From positions 1 through 58,208 of the forward strand of contig CANQEV010000014.1 in assembly GCA_947595925.1 (NCBI GenBank): a DNA stretch of 58,208 nucleotides. The letters run 5' to 3'. The first letter of the stretch is position 1; every line of letters starts with the position of its first letter. A program made the position numbers and the translations under genes. Shown in pieces: positions 32,987 through 42,316 of this stretch. Origin of the DNA: an uncultured Acetatifactor sp. GTDB taxonomy: Bacteria; Bacillota; Clostridia; Lachnospirales; Lachnospiraceae. Below the pieces are notes generated by a model. The model was given only the letters and a program-made list of their open reading frames with translations. It ran no database searches and was not told where the DNA came from.

Positions 32987-35824
32987 CTACTCCCTAAAAA
33001 TAAAGCTTTCCCTTGGGCCCATGTAGCTCTCTTTCAGGCTTGTTCCCTTCGGATATATCGCAATTTTTTCAAGCACGATCGCGGGGCTGGCGGCATAGAA
33101 TTTAAGCTCGTTTAATCCCTTTCTGCAGATGATCGTGCCGTCGGTTATCTTGACATGGTCGGTCGCTTCGCGGCTCCACTGAGTGCTCAGGAAAAACTGC
33201 TTTTCGGGCTCGATTACGGTGTTCGCCGTCTGAAGTTCACCGTTCACGGCAAAGCAGATATACTGCTCCCGCTCGTAAACCACCGGCGTTGAGGCTTCGA
33301 GCCAGAATCTGATGTTGTACTCGCCGTCGTCGTTTGTCAGAAATCTGTAGACTGCATACGGCTTTTCAGCAAGTCGCATAAAATCTGTCGTCACGGGAAA
33401 TGCCTTTATTGCGCTGCCCTCTCGAGTGCAGGGTGTAAGCCGCTTGAAACCGCCGTCGGGGGTATCATACTTTTCCTGATAATTTGCAGCTTTCATACAG
33501 ATGTACCCATCGTTTTCAATAAACATGTTTTTGGGAATGTCATTGCGGTTTGCGGCTTCAACGAATATCTGCGCCTGTGCGGGGAAATCAGCGCCGCGAA
33601 CCGTAAAGCTGCCGAGCTGCCTGCCAATCAGTTTTTTTCGGTCGATATACAGGGTTATTCTCTCACAAAGCGTAACCTCGCTGCTCATCTTCGAAAATGA
33701 CATCCAATCGCACTCTGTCGAGATCTCAAAGCTCATCGGTGAAATCCCGGCGCAGGTTATATCAAATTCTATATTGCTTATGTCCTGCCTGAGTGCGTCA
33801 CTCCAGACAAGCCGATTATCAAATGTCGCAAGCCCCGTGACATAGCGCTCGTCGTCGGCTTTCGAGATTATCATGCGCTTTGTGTTCGCGGGTTGAACAT
33901 ATCTCATTATCGGGTATTGATTGTTTGCATCGTCCCATGTAGTGAAACCGATATGCTCCGATGCTCCAAAGCCGAAGTATCGTCCGCTGTCAATCCTGTG
34001 ATATTCTTCGGTCAACGCTTGATCCGCAGCGATACATCCGCGTATCATATCCGCCGTGGTATTGGCAGTTAGCCTGTTTTGCGAAGCGTAGAGCCTGTTT
34101 TTAGCCGCAAGCACCCACATCTTGATGAGATTCGCCGTCCCGCAGACAGGGTAATAAACAAGCTCCCAAAACGCTCCTAAAATATTCTCGGGGCATCGTT
34201 CCTTCAGCTCGTTGCAGATATCCAAGAGTCGCTGACTGATTGAAAGCACCTCATCGGCTTCTCTGAAATTAACGGGGTGATATGTCAGATCGTTTATTTT
34301 TTCATGTTTTCTGCGCGACAAAAGCGAGGTATAGCCGATTATCACCTCAAAGATTTTCTCGCAGTCGGCATCACAAAAAGCATTTGCGAAACTGCGCTTT
34401 ATCCACATTTTTGTGTAATCGTTCGTTGTCTCGGGACCTTTGCCCCATTTTTCAATATCATATGCAAGATCCAAAAAGTAAGACAGCCCAAGCTCCTGTG
34501 TGCCGATGTCTCCGACATTCGTCACCCAAATCTCCCGAACGCCGTATTCATATGCCATAGTCATCTGTTCCCACACTTTCGGAAGGTATGTCGAGCCTAT
34601 CCATTGGTAGGAGTGCGGCCCACCGTGCATATCCATGTGGTAGTACATTCCATAGCCGCCATTGTGTGAACGCATTTTTTCGGAGGGCAGAGTGCGGGTA
34701 GAGCCGTGATTATTGTCCGAGAGCATAAGTGTTACGCCGTCCAGCTCCGGGTCGCCCATAAGTCCTTCAACACCCTTGCCGCCGTAGAAAAATTCCTCGA
34801 CCTCAGTAAAAAGAACCATCTGTCTCGGTACTTTTGTCAAATCGGAATTTACTGTCTTGCGGATTAGCTGATTCTGTGTTTTCAGCACATTCCTAAGAAG
34901 CTCAATATTGTCCGCAAGGGTCGCGTCCTCGCCTAAAATCGCCGTGTCATTCTCACCGCGCATACCCATTGTAATGACATTTTCAAATTTAGAGTTGCGT
35001 ATCAGTCCGTCACGCCAGAACTCGGTTATTCCTTCCGGATTAGAAAGAAAACTCCATGCGTCGCCGTATTTTGAATCCTTTCCGCGCACCTTGCCGTATT
35101 CGTTCCCGCTTCTGCAGCAAGGCTCATGGTGCGAGGTGGACATTACAATGCCCATGTCATCGGCAAGCTGTGCGCTCAGAAGTCCGGGACCGTCCAGCGA
35201 AAAGTCGCTCGCCCACATTGCGGGCCAAAGGTAATTTCCTTTGAGCCTTAAAAGTAGCTCGAATATCCGCTCGTAGCACTTGGCGTTGATGCCGCCGAAA
35301 TGAGTGTTTGCCCAGGTGCCGAACGCGGGCCATTCGTCATTGATAAAAAATCCTCTGTATTTTACGGAGGGTTCTTTTGATACGCAGTCGGTATTTTCCA
35401 GGATAATCTCTGTCCGCATTTCCGGACGGATATTGCACCAGTTTACAAAAGGTGAAACACCCATGAGTTCGGAAAGGTGATAAAGCCCATAGACGGTCCC
35501 CCTGCGGTCGCTGCCAACGATAATGATCGCAGAGTCAATGCCGTCAAGTGGTCGGGATACCGTCGTAAAAGAATAAACCTCCCATTTGTTTTTAACCTGG
35601 GAAAGGTCAATTTTGCCGCTGTCGTTCAAATCCAAAATTAATTTATCCTCAACTGTACCGAAAATAACAGCTGTCTTTGCATCTTCACCCATTGACATTT
35701 CAGAAACGACATCGCCGAAAATAAGCCCCAGATCGCGCATAATGTTTTGAGCGGCGATAAGCGCTGCTTTTGGCGTAGCATCGTCATGGAGAAATCTTGT
35801 GTTTATATCAAGCTTTATCTTCAT
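32987..35824 (-). CDS. Glycoside hydrolase family 115 (alpha-glucuronidase-like)
   Basis: 945 residues on the minus strand behind AGAAAGGAA. Family-level phrases: GFFINDEWPAFGTWANTHFG, RLKGNYLWPAMWASDF, STSHHEPCCRSGNEYGK, MHGGPHSYQWIG and TNVGDIGTQELGLSYFLDLA. This length and order match GH115 enzymes that remove (methyl)glucuronic acid from xylan. No signal peptide is present, so it would act on imported oligosaccharides inside the cell. No xylanase, sugar transporter or regulator is adjacent, and the codon use is AT-richer than in neighbouring pyr genes, which together suggest horizontal gain as a single gene. Confidence 0.88.
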   Translation of the reverse strand: MKIKLDINTRFLHDDATPKAALIAAQNIMRDLGLIFGDVVSEMSMGEDAKTAVIFGTVEDKLILDLNDSGKIDLSQVKNKWEVYSFTTVSRPLDGIDSAIIIVGSDRRGTVYGLYHLSELMGVSPFVNWCNIRPEMRTEIILENTDCVSKEPSVKYRGFFINDEWPAFGTWANTHFGGINAKCYERIFELLLRLKGNYLWPAMWASDFSLDGPGLLSAQLADDMGIVMSTSHHEPCCRSGNEYGKVRGKDSKYGDAWSFLSNPEGITEFWRDGLIRNSKFENVITMGMRGENDTAILGEDATLADNIELLRNVLKTQNQLIRKTVNSDLTKVPRQMVLFTEVEEFFYGGKGVEGLMGDPELDGVTLMLSDNNHGSTRTLPSEKMRSHNGGYGMYYHMDMHGGPHSYQWIGSTYLPKVWEQMTMAYEYGVREIWVTNVGDIGTQELGLSYFLDLAYDIEKWGKGPETTNDYTKMWIKRSFANAFCDADCEKIFEVIIGYTSLLSRRKHEKINDLTYHPVNFREADEVLSISQRLLDICNELKERCPENILGAFWELVYYPVCGTANLIKMWVLAAKNRLYASQNRLTANTTADMIRGCIAADQALTEEYHRIDSGRYFGFGASEHIGFTTWDDANNQYPIMRYVQPANTKRMIISKADDERYVTGLATFDNRLVWSDALRQDISNIEFDITCAGISPMSFEISTECDWMSFSKMSSEVTLCERITLYIDRKKLIGRQLGSFTVRGADFPAQAQIFVEAANRNDIPKNMFIENDGYICMKAANYQEKYDTPDGGFKRLTPCTREGSAIKAFPVTTDFMRLAEKPYAVYRFLTNDDGEYNIRFWLEASTPVVYEREQYICFAVNGELQTANTVIEPEKQFFLSTQWSREATDHVKITDGTIICRKGLNELKFYAASPAIVLEKIAIYPKGTSLKESYMGPRESFIFRE

Positions 35825-36019
35825 AATTCCATTCCTTTCTGCAGTATCACTATTTTGTCACAATTTATATAAGTATATTACCATGTCTGCCATTCAATAT
35901 CAATCCATTTTCTGTGGCATATAATACATCTGGCGCCGGCGGAAAGTTATCCGTTGACTTCTAATAGGGGCTATGTCATAATTTCCTTGTAAATATTTCA
36001 ATATAAAGGGGGATTTCAG

Positions 36020-37291
36020 ATGCTTCTGATCCGGAACGGTTATATGATAGACCCAAAGAGCGGGACTGAAGGGTATTATGACATCCTGACGGAGGGAGAG
36101 AAGATCCTTTGCATAAAGGAGAGGATAGACGCCCCGCCCCGGGAGGCAGAACTTCTGGACGCCCGGGGGCTGATCGTCTCGCCGGGATTGGTGGATGTGC
36201 ATGTCCACTTTCGGGAGCCCGGATTTACCTATAAGGAAGAGATCCGCACCGGGGCCGCGGCCGCGGCAAAGGGCGGGTTTACAAGCGTCATCATGATGGC
36301 GAATACGAAACCTCCCATCGACAACCCGGAAACTCTTGCGGAGGTCTTGGAAAAGGGACGGCAGACCGGGATCCATGTGCTGTCCTGCGTCAATGTGACC
36401 CGGGGTATGAAGGGGGAGGAACTGGTTCCCATGGAAGAGCTGGCGGCGGCCGGAGCAGCGGGCTTCACGGACGACGGCGTGCCGGTCCTGAAGGCAGAGC
36501 TGGCGGAGGAGGCCATGAAGAGGGCGGCGGCGCTGGGACTTCCCATCAGTTTCCATGAGGAAGATCCCCGCTATATTGAAAACAACGGGATCAACCGGGG
36601 GAAAGCCAGCGCCCACTTCGGGATCGGCGGCTCGTCCCGGGAGGCGGAAATTTCCATGGTGAGAAGGGACATCGGCATCGCAAAGGAGACCGGGGCCCAG
36701 ATCGACATTCAGCACATCAGCGCCCGGGAGTCCGTGGAACTGGTGAGGGCGGCGCGCCGGGAGGGGTACATGAACATCCACGCGGAGGCCACGCCCCATC
36801 ACTTTACTCTGACGGAGGAGGCCGCGATCCGCTTCGGCACCCTGGCGAAGATGAATCCGCCCCTGCGGGAGGAGGCGGACCGTCAGGCGATCATCAGAGG
36901 GCTGGCGGAGGGCGTGATCGAAATGATCGCCACGGATCACGCGCCCCATTCCCGGGAGGAAAAAGAGCGGTCCATCACTCAGGCCCCCAGTGGCATCATC
37001 GGTCTGGAAACTTCACTGGCTCTGGGGATCACGGAGCTGGTAAACAAGGGATACCTGACCATGGGGCAGCTCCTGCACCGGATGAGCACGGGCCCCGCGG
37101 AACTGTATCGCCTGGACGCGGGGTATCTGGCCCAGGGCGGTCCTGCGGATCTTGTCCTGATCGACAAAGACGCGGAGATGATACCGGGGGCATATGCCTC
37201 AAAAGCGTGCAATACGCCCTTCACGGGCTGGAAACTGCAGGGCAGGGTGGCGGCAACGATCTGCGGCGGAAAGATCGTGTACCGTCAATGA
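36020..37291 (+). CDS. pyrC: Dihydroorotase
   Basis: 423 residues, start behind AAAGGGGG. The metal-binding motif DVHVHFREPG includes His61 and His63; HAEATPHHF supplies further ligands and Asp306 lies in ATDHAPHS. It converts carbamoyl-aspartate to dihydroorotate, the third step of UMP synthesis. Type I length and motifs. It heads a pyrC-pyrK-pyrD cluster; pyrB, pyrE and pyrF are not in the window. No PyrR-type leader is obvious in the 195 bases upstream. Confidence 0.95.
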   Translation: MLLIRNGYMIDPKSGTEGYYDILTEGEKILCIKERIDAPPREAELLDARGLIVSPGLVDVHVHFREPGFTYKEEIRTGAAAAAKGGFTSVIMMANTKPPIDNPETLAEVLEKGRQTGIHVLSCVNVTRGMKGEELVPMEELAAAGAAGFTDDGVPVLKAELAEEAMKRAAALGLPISFHEEDPRYIENNGINRGKASAHFGIGGSSREAEISMVRRDIGIAKETGAQIDIQHISARESVELVRAARREGYMNIHAEATPHHFTLTEEAAIRFGTLAKMNPPLREEADRQAIIRGLAEGVIEMIATDHAPHSREEKERSITQAPSGIIGLETSLALGITELVNKGYLTMGQLLHRMSTGPAELYRLDAGYLAQGGPADLVLIDKDAEMIPGAYASKACNTPFTGWKLQGRVAATICGGKIVYRQ

Positions 37292-37457
37292 CAGTGCAGC
37301 CCGGAAACTTTTGAGACAGAAACAGGGCGGCAGCAAAACGCCGCGGGAAGCGGCCCGCGGGATCTTGCGGAAGAAGCGGGCAGAAAGCGGAAGAGATCGG
37401 AAGAGACCGAAAGAAATTGTAGGAAGGGAAGAGAAGGAGAAAGGAACGGATAGAAGC

Positions 37458-38336
37458 ATGAAACAGAAGACAACAGGAATTGTTTTGTCCCAACGGGAGA
37501 TCGCCCCGGCGGTTTTTGACCTCTGGCTGGAGACCGCGCTGGCGCGGGAGGCGAGGCCCGGTCAGTTTATCGGGGTGTACCCGAAGGATCGGAGCACGCT
37601 TCTGCCCCGGCCCATCAGCATCTGTGAAGTCCGGGAGGACAGGAAGGCGCTGCGGATCGTCTACCGCGTGGCGGGACAGGGGACAAGGGAATTTTCCGCA
37701 TATCGGGAAGGGGAGCGGGTGGAACTCCTTGGGGTCCTGGGAAACGGGTTCCCGGTCGAGCAGGGAAAGGGAAAGAGAGTCTTCCTCATGGGGGGCGGTA
37801 TCGGGATCCCGCCCATGCTGGAGCTGGCGAAAGCGCTGAAAGAGCAGAAAGAAGAGCAGAGAGACATACAAAAAGCAGGGCAAGGACAAGGGCAGGAACA
37901 AGGGCAAGGATCAGGAGAGGGATTAGGAGCTGAGAAGGAAAATGACAATGGTGTCATTTCCTCGATCATGGGATATCGGGACTCCCAGACTTTCTTAAAA
38001 GAAGATTTGGAGCGGTACAGCCGGGTGGTGATCGCCACGGAAGACGGGAGCGTTGGAACGAAGGGGAATGTGATGGACGCCATACGGGAGAACGGTCTGG
38101 AGGCGGACGTGATCTTTGCCTGCGGGCCCATGCCCATGCTCCGGGCGATCAAGGCGTACGCCGCTGAAAAGGGGATACCGGCCTATATCTCCCTGGAGGA
38201 GCACATGGCCTGCGGCGTGGGTGCCTGCCTGGGATGCGTGGTAAAGACCAGGGAGAAGGATCCGCACTCCCATGTAAACAACGCCCGGATCTGTACGGAC
38301 GGTCCGGTATTTGAAGCAGGGGAGGTGGAGATCTGA
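37458..38336 (+). CDS. pyrK: Dihydroorotate dehydrogenase electron-transfer subunit
   Basis: 292 residues from ATG 37458 behind AAAGGAACGG; the frame is open further 5' but that part overlaps pyrC and is not PyrK-like. FAD/NAD-binding reductase fold: LLPRPISICEV, VELLGVLGNGFP, FLMGGGIGIPPMLELA and FACGPMPML. The 2Fe-2S ligands are Cys252, Cys257, Cys260 and Cys279. It passes electrons from dihydroorotate to NAD via FAD. A Gln/Gly/Glu-rich insertion of about 35 residues (130-164) interrupts the NAD-binding part, longer than usual. The stop overlaps pyrD by one base. Confidence 0.93.
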   Translation: MKQKTTGIVLSQREIAPAVFDLWLETALAREARPGQFIGVYPKDRSTLLPRPISICEVREDRKALRIVYRVAGQGTREFSAYREGERVELLGVLGNGFPVEQGKGKRVFLMGGGIGIPPMLELAKALKEQKEEQRDIQKAGQGQGQEQGQGSGEGLGAEKENDNGVISSIMGYRDSQTFLKEDLERYSRVVIATEDGSVGTKGNVMDAIRENGLEADVIFACGPMPMLRAIKAYAAEKGIPAYISLEEHMACGVGACLGCVVKTREKDPHSHVNNARICTDGPVFEAGEVEI

Positions 38337-39259
38337 TGGCAGAGGTATGGAATCCTGATCTGAGCACGGAGATCGCGGGCGTGAAGTTCAAAAATCCCGT
38401 GATGACGGCGTCCGGAACCTTTGGGTCCGGCATGGAGTACGGTGAGTTCGTGGATTTAAACCGCCTGGGGGCGGTGGTGACAAAGGGCGTGTCGAACATG
38501 CCCTGGCCTGGAAATCCTACGCCCCGGGTGGCGGAGGTTTACGGCGGGATGCTCAACGCCATCGGCCTGCAGAATCCCGGCATCGACGTCTTTCTGGAGA
38601 GGGATATCCCTTTCCTGAAGCAGTATGACACAAAGATCATTGTGAATGTCTGCGGAAAGAGCGTGAAGGACTATGTGGAGGTGGTGGAGCGCCTGGGGGA
38701 GGAGAGCGCGGTGGCGCTCCTGGAGATCAATGTCTCCTGTCCCAACGTCAAGGAAGGGGCCATCGCTTTCGGCCAGAAGACGGACGCTCTCTATGAGATC
38801 ACTTCTGAGCTGAAGAAGCACGCCAGACAGCCCATCATGATGAAGCTGAGCCCCAATGTGACGGACATCGGGGAGATGGCCCGGGCGGCGGAGGCGGCGG
38901 GGGCGGATGCCCTTTCGCTGATCAACACGATCACCGGCATGAAGATTGACATTCATCGGAGGAAATTTGCCCTGGCCAATAAGACCGGGGGCATGAGCGG
39001 CCCTGCCATCAAGCCCATCGCGGTGCGCATGGTGTATCAGGCGGCCCAGGCGGTAAAGATCCCTATTCTTGGCATGGGCGGCATCGCCACGGCGGAGGAC
39101 GCCGTTGAGTTCCTTTTGGCGGGTGCCAGCGCGGTCAGCGTGGGGGCCATGAATTTTGTGGATCCCTATGCAACCGTCGAGGTGATCGACGGCATTGAGG
39201 AATACATGAGAAAGTATCATGTCGGGAAGATTTCCGACCTGATCGGCGCGGTACGGTAA
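38336..39259 (+). CDS. pyrD: Dihydroorotate dehydrogenase, class 1B catalytic subunit
   Basis: 307 residues, start overlapping the pyrK stop (TGATG). FMN-binding barrel with NPVMTASGTFG near the start, NVSCPNVKEGAIAFGQ holding the catalytic Cys, MKLSPNVTDI and LGMGGIATAEDAVEFLLAGA at the phosphate-binding end. Catalytic Cys rather than Ser plus the adjacent pyrK define the NAD-linked class 1B enzyme, suited to an anaerobe. Confidence 0.95.
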   Translation: MAEVWNPDLSTEIAGVKFKNPVMTASGTFGSGMEYGEFVDLNRLGAVVTKGVSNMPWPGNPTPRVAEVYGGMLNAIGLQNPGIDVFLERDIPFLKQYDTKIIVNVCGKSVKDYVEVVERLGEESAVALLEINVSCPNVKEGAIAFGQKTDALYEITSELKKHARQPIMMKLSPNVTDIGEMARAAEAAGADALSLINTITGMKIDIHRRKFALANKTGGMSGPAIKPIAVRMVYQAAQAVKIPILGMGGIATAEDAVEFLLAGASAVSVGAMNFVDPYATVEVIDGIEEYMRKYHVGKISDLIGAVR

Positions 39260-39284
39260 AATCCCGTTATCAGCGACCGCTTGT

Positions 39285-39533
39285 GATAATGATGAATTGC
39301 CTTGAAAGTGCAATTACCCATATTATGGGATTGAACCACGTATGGGATTAGACCATTTAAAAAAAGAGTCTTCGGGGAAACCGACGAAACTTAACAGTCG
39401 TGGCGGTGACCTAAGTGATGAAGCGTATGTCTTGGTCAGGGGAGCATCCGTGGAGCTTATAATAAGGTTACAACTGAGCCGGTGCCTGAATAGGCTGTCT
39501 GTCACAAGATAGCTGAAGAGAAAAGTTGATTAT
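39285..39533 (+). other. Unexplained folded segment between pyrD and the SipL-like gene
   Basis: About 250 bases without a credible reading frame but full of pairing: AATTGC/GCAATT (39295-39300 with 39310-39315), CCCAT/ATGGG (39317-39321 with 39325-39329) and TGACC(t)AAG/CTTGGTCA (39408-39416 with 39431-39438). A 15-base near-repeat TATGGGATTGAACCA / TATGGGATTAGACCA occurs at 39324 and 39341. An extended -10 (TGTGATAAT, 39282-39290) could start it, and a strong terminator ends it. It could be a non-coding RNA, or a remnant of a group II intron domain I, whose style it resembles. No reverse transcriptase frame and no clear domain V are present. Confidence 0.4.
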
Positions 39534-39577
39534 AAAAGGGGTATCACGCTTATAGTGTGATACCTCTTTTATTTTTA
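39534..39577. terminator. Strong bidirectional terminator
   Basis: AAAAGGGGTATCAC (39534-39547) pairs over 14 positions (one wobble) with GTGATACCTCTTTT (39557-39570), with A-tracts before and T-rich ATTTTTATC after. Confidence 0.88.
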
Positions 39578-39731
39578 TCTGAAAGTCGTGATTTTTAGGA
39601 ACGATATTTTATATGACTGCGCCAAAGCCTTTGATAATGCGCTGAAATATAACTGCAATCAAGAAACCTGAATATTTTCAGAAATCTTCACATATACATA
39701 CAGTATCACATGTTATGTGGAGGTGTCCCGC

Positions 39732-41300
39732 ATGGAATTGCTTAAACAGAATATACATATGGATCGCGTCTGCAGGGAGGGATCGACGCAGCTCTCCCTG
39801 GAGGACGATATGAATCTGCCGGAGACAAAGCCCGATATCAGTTCTCTCTGTATGGAGAAGGGGAGCGTGGTGATCGAGGAGGTACGGTCCGGCGCGGATG
39901 CGGTTTTCGTGAGGGGCCGTCTGATCTTTTCCGTGCTGTACCACACCCAGGAGGACGGGAGCCGTCTTGTCTGCACGGAGGGGAAGATCCTGTTTGAGGA
40001 AAAGATCCGCATGGAGGGTCTCCTGTCCACGGATTCCGTGACGGTATGCGGGGAGGTGGAGGATCTCACCGTGGGCGTGATCAATTCCCGGAAGCTCAGC
40101 GTGCAGTCCGTGATCTCCCTGAACGCCTTTGTGGAGGAAATCTACGACCAGGAGATCCCGGTAGGGGTTTCCTGCCCCGAGGACAACAGGGAGGCAGTGC
40201 AGTACAGGCAGACCCCTGTGGAGCTGACGCAGGTCGCCATGTGCAAAAAAGACGTGCTGCGCGTCAAAGAGGAAATTCCGCTGCCCGCCGGGTACCCCAA
40301 TATCAGCCAGGTTCTCTGGAAGAGCGTGGAGCCGGGAGAGATGTCCTTCCGGCTGGGCGAGGAAAAATTATATGTGCAGGGAGATCTTCATGTCTTTGTC
40401 ATGTATGAAGGGGAGGGGGAGAGTCCTTCCGTACAGATCGTAGAGAGCACTGCGCCGGTCTCCGCGGAGATCGCCTGTTCCGGGTGCCGGGAGGGGATGG
40501 CTCCGGACGTTCGCTATCAGGTTGGTCAGTGGGAACTTGCGCCAAGACCGGATCTGGACGGGGAACAGCGGGTTTTCGGACTGGAGCTTACCATCGACAT
40601 GCGGATCTGCGTCTATGAAGAAAAGAACATCAGTCTGATCACGGATATCTACGGCGTGAGCCGGGAGATCTGCGGGGAAAAGAAGAAGGTGGAACTGGAA
40701 CAGCTCCTGCGCTGCGTCACCGGAAGGACCAAGGTTGCGGACCATGTAAAACTTCCCGAGGGGGCGAAGGTGCTGCAGCTGGTGAGAAGCGAGGCCCAGG
40801 CAAATGTGACGAACGTCCAGACGGCGGAGGAAGGCATTTTGCTGCGGGGGAGCGTGTCCGTGAAAGCGCTCTGCATTACCGATGACGACGAGAAACCTTA
40901 TCAGTGCGTGAGGGCCCAGCTGCCCTTTGAATATACGCTGGAGATCCCCGGAATGAAGGAAGGGGAGAAACCCGGAAGGATCCAGACGAATCTGGAGCAG
41001 CTCACCGTCACCATGCTGGACGGAGAGGAACTGGACGTCAAGGCCATCGTATGTTTCTCCACCACGGCGACGTGCAAGGTCGACGCGGAGGTAATCGACG
41101 CGGTTGCGGAATATCCGCTGGACAGTGAGAAACTGTCAGAGCTTCCCAGCATGGCGATCTATGTGGTGAAGCAGGGGGATAACCTCTGGGACATTGGAAA
41201 GCGCTATTACGTTCCGGTGCAGAGCCTGATGGAGCTGAACGAGATGAGCAGCCAGGAAGTGAAGCCCGGTCAGAAGATCCTGATCGTCAAGGGAGTGTAA
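39732..41300 (+). CDS. SipL-like spore morphogenesis protein (DUF3794 plus LysM)
   Basis: 522 residues from ATG 39732 behind TGTGGAGGTG. Several DUF3794 (SPOCS-like) repeats fill most of the chain; the first contains NLPETKPDISSL and later ones echo it. A C-terminal LysM domain (YVVKQGDNLWDIGKRYYV to LIVKGV, last 45 residues) follows. In Clostridioides difficile, SipL of nearly the same length binds SpoIVA and is needed for spore coat attachment. This is good evidence that the organism forms spores. It is expressed alone, with a terminator on each side; a mother-cell sigma E promoter would be expected but I cannot place it surely. Confidence 0.82.
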   Translation: MELLKQNIHMDRVCREGSTQLSLEDDMNLPETKPDISSLCMEKGSVVIEEVRSGADAVFVRGRLIFSVLYHTQEDGSRLVCTEGKILFEEKIRMEGLLSTDSVTVCGEVEDLTVGVINSRKLSVQSVISLNAFVEEIYDQEIPVGVSCPEDNREAVQYRQTPVELTQVAMCKKDVLRVKEEIPLPAGYPNISQVLWKSVEPGEMSFRLGEEKLYVQGDLHVFVMYEGEGESPSVQIVESTAPVSAEIACSGCREGMAPDVRYQVGQWELAPRPDLDGEQRVFGLELTIDMRICVYEEKNISLITDIYGVSREICGEKKKVELEQLLRCVTGRTKVADHVKLPEGAKVLQLVRSEAQANVTNVQTAEEGILLRGSVSVKALCITDDDEKPYQCVRAQLPFEYTLEIPGMKEGEKPGRIQTNLEQLTVTMLDGEELDVKAIVCFSTTATCKVDAEVIDAVAEYPLDSEKLSELPSMAIYVVKQGDNLWDIGKRYYVPVQSLMELNEMSSQEVKPGQKILIVKGV

Positions 41301-41410
41301 CCTGAAAATATGGAGAGCGGGTATTCGTCTGGACTGTTGTATCAGGGAAAACGAGGAAAGTTCCTGGCAGGATGACGACGCGGGAATAGCTTTGAGAACG
41401 GAGAAAAAAG

Positions 41411-41444
41411 GGCTGCCGTGGTTTTCCACGGCAGCCTCGTTGTT
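41411..41444. terminator. Bidirectional terminator between convergent genes
   Basis: GGCTGCCGTGG (41411-41421) and CCACGGCAGCC (41426-41436) form a perfect 11-bp stem with a four-T loop, with A-rich bases before and TCGTTGTTT after. It serves both the SipL-like gene and the minus-strand gene at 41458. Confidence 0.82.
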
Positions 41445-41457
41445 TCTGTTATAAAAA

Positions 41458-42063
41458 CTAGTTTTTGAAAGTGACGCCGGCGTCTTCCGCCATCTTGTCG
41501 AAACCGTCCATGACGGCCTTGTAGGTCTGCTGGGAGATGTCCGGAAGGGAACCGCCCCAGGTCTTCTCGGCTTTCTTGAAGCCCTTTTCGAACGCGTCCC
41601 GCATGTCCTGCAGCTTGTCGGGATCGCCGCCCGTCAGCGCGTTTGCAAAATCCAGGATGCGCTGGGAGGTCTGCTTAACGCCCCAGTATCCATCCTCCGC
41701 GATGTCCGCCTGGGCCTGAGCCCTGGTCGCGGGATCCACGGAGAGTTTTCCGCTGCGCAGAAGACTCCACATGTCGTTTGCCTGACCGTAGGCGTCTGCC
41801 TGCTTGGTCATCATCTTTTCCACCAGGCTCCTGAGCTGGGCGGTCCGGGCCTCTGCGTCGGCCTTCAGCTTGTTCACCAGATCTGTGTTGGGCTTATAGG
41901 TCTTTTTTGCAGATGCGGTCTGGCTCTCTTTGGAAGGCTCATACACAACGCCGGACTCTTCCGTCTTTGCTGCGGAGGAGGCTTCGGCAGCGGGCTGTTC
42001 CGTCACGGCGGAGGTATAACTGTAGCTGCCAGCAGGTTGTGATGTAACTCCGTTTACATTCAT
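41458..42063 (-). CDS. Hypothetical protein, 201 residues
   Basis: Minus strand, start at 42063 after AAAGGATGG; the frame is open further upstream but those residues are not protein-like. Starts MNVNGVTSQPAGSYSYTS, then an Ala/Ser/Glu-rich linker, then a helical domain (KPNTDLVNKLKADAEARTAQ onward) of about 130 residues. There is no signal peptide or membrane helix. The opening resembles the 26048 protein in style. Function not recognised. Confidence 0.65.
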   Translation of the reverse strand: MNVNGVTSQPAGSYSYTSAVTEQPAAEASSAAKTEESGVVYEPSKESQTASAKKTYKPNTDLVNKLKADAEARTAQLRSLVEKMMTKQADAYGQANDMWSLLRSGKLSVDPATRAQAQADIAEDGYWGVKQTSQRILDFANALTGGDPDKLQDMRDAFEKGFKKAEKTWGGSLPDISQQTYKAVMDGFDKMAEDAGVTFKN

Positions 42064-42316
42064 TTGATACCATCCTTTCTGCCTGTCTTCTCGACAGACC
42101 ATGTATTTACGATCTTCCATGATCGTACTTTTATTATCGTAAATTTCCGGGGAAAAATCAATAGGAAAATGGATGTTTGACACAAAAAAATATATCATTT
42201 CACAACAATTGGCTCTGCGCCGTCCGCGCAACAGCCCGGGACGCTTCTTGACCATGAGCAGCGTTCCCCGGCCGCCGGGACCGGACGCAGCCGGGAAAAG
42301 CTGATTTTTGCGCGGC

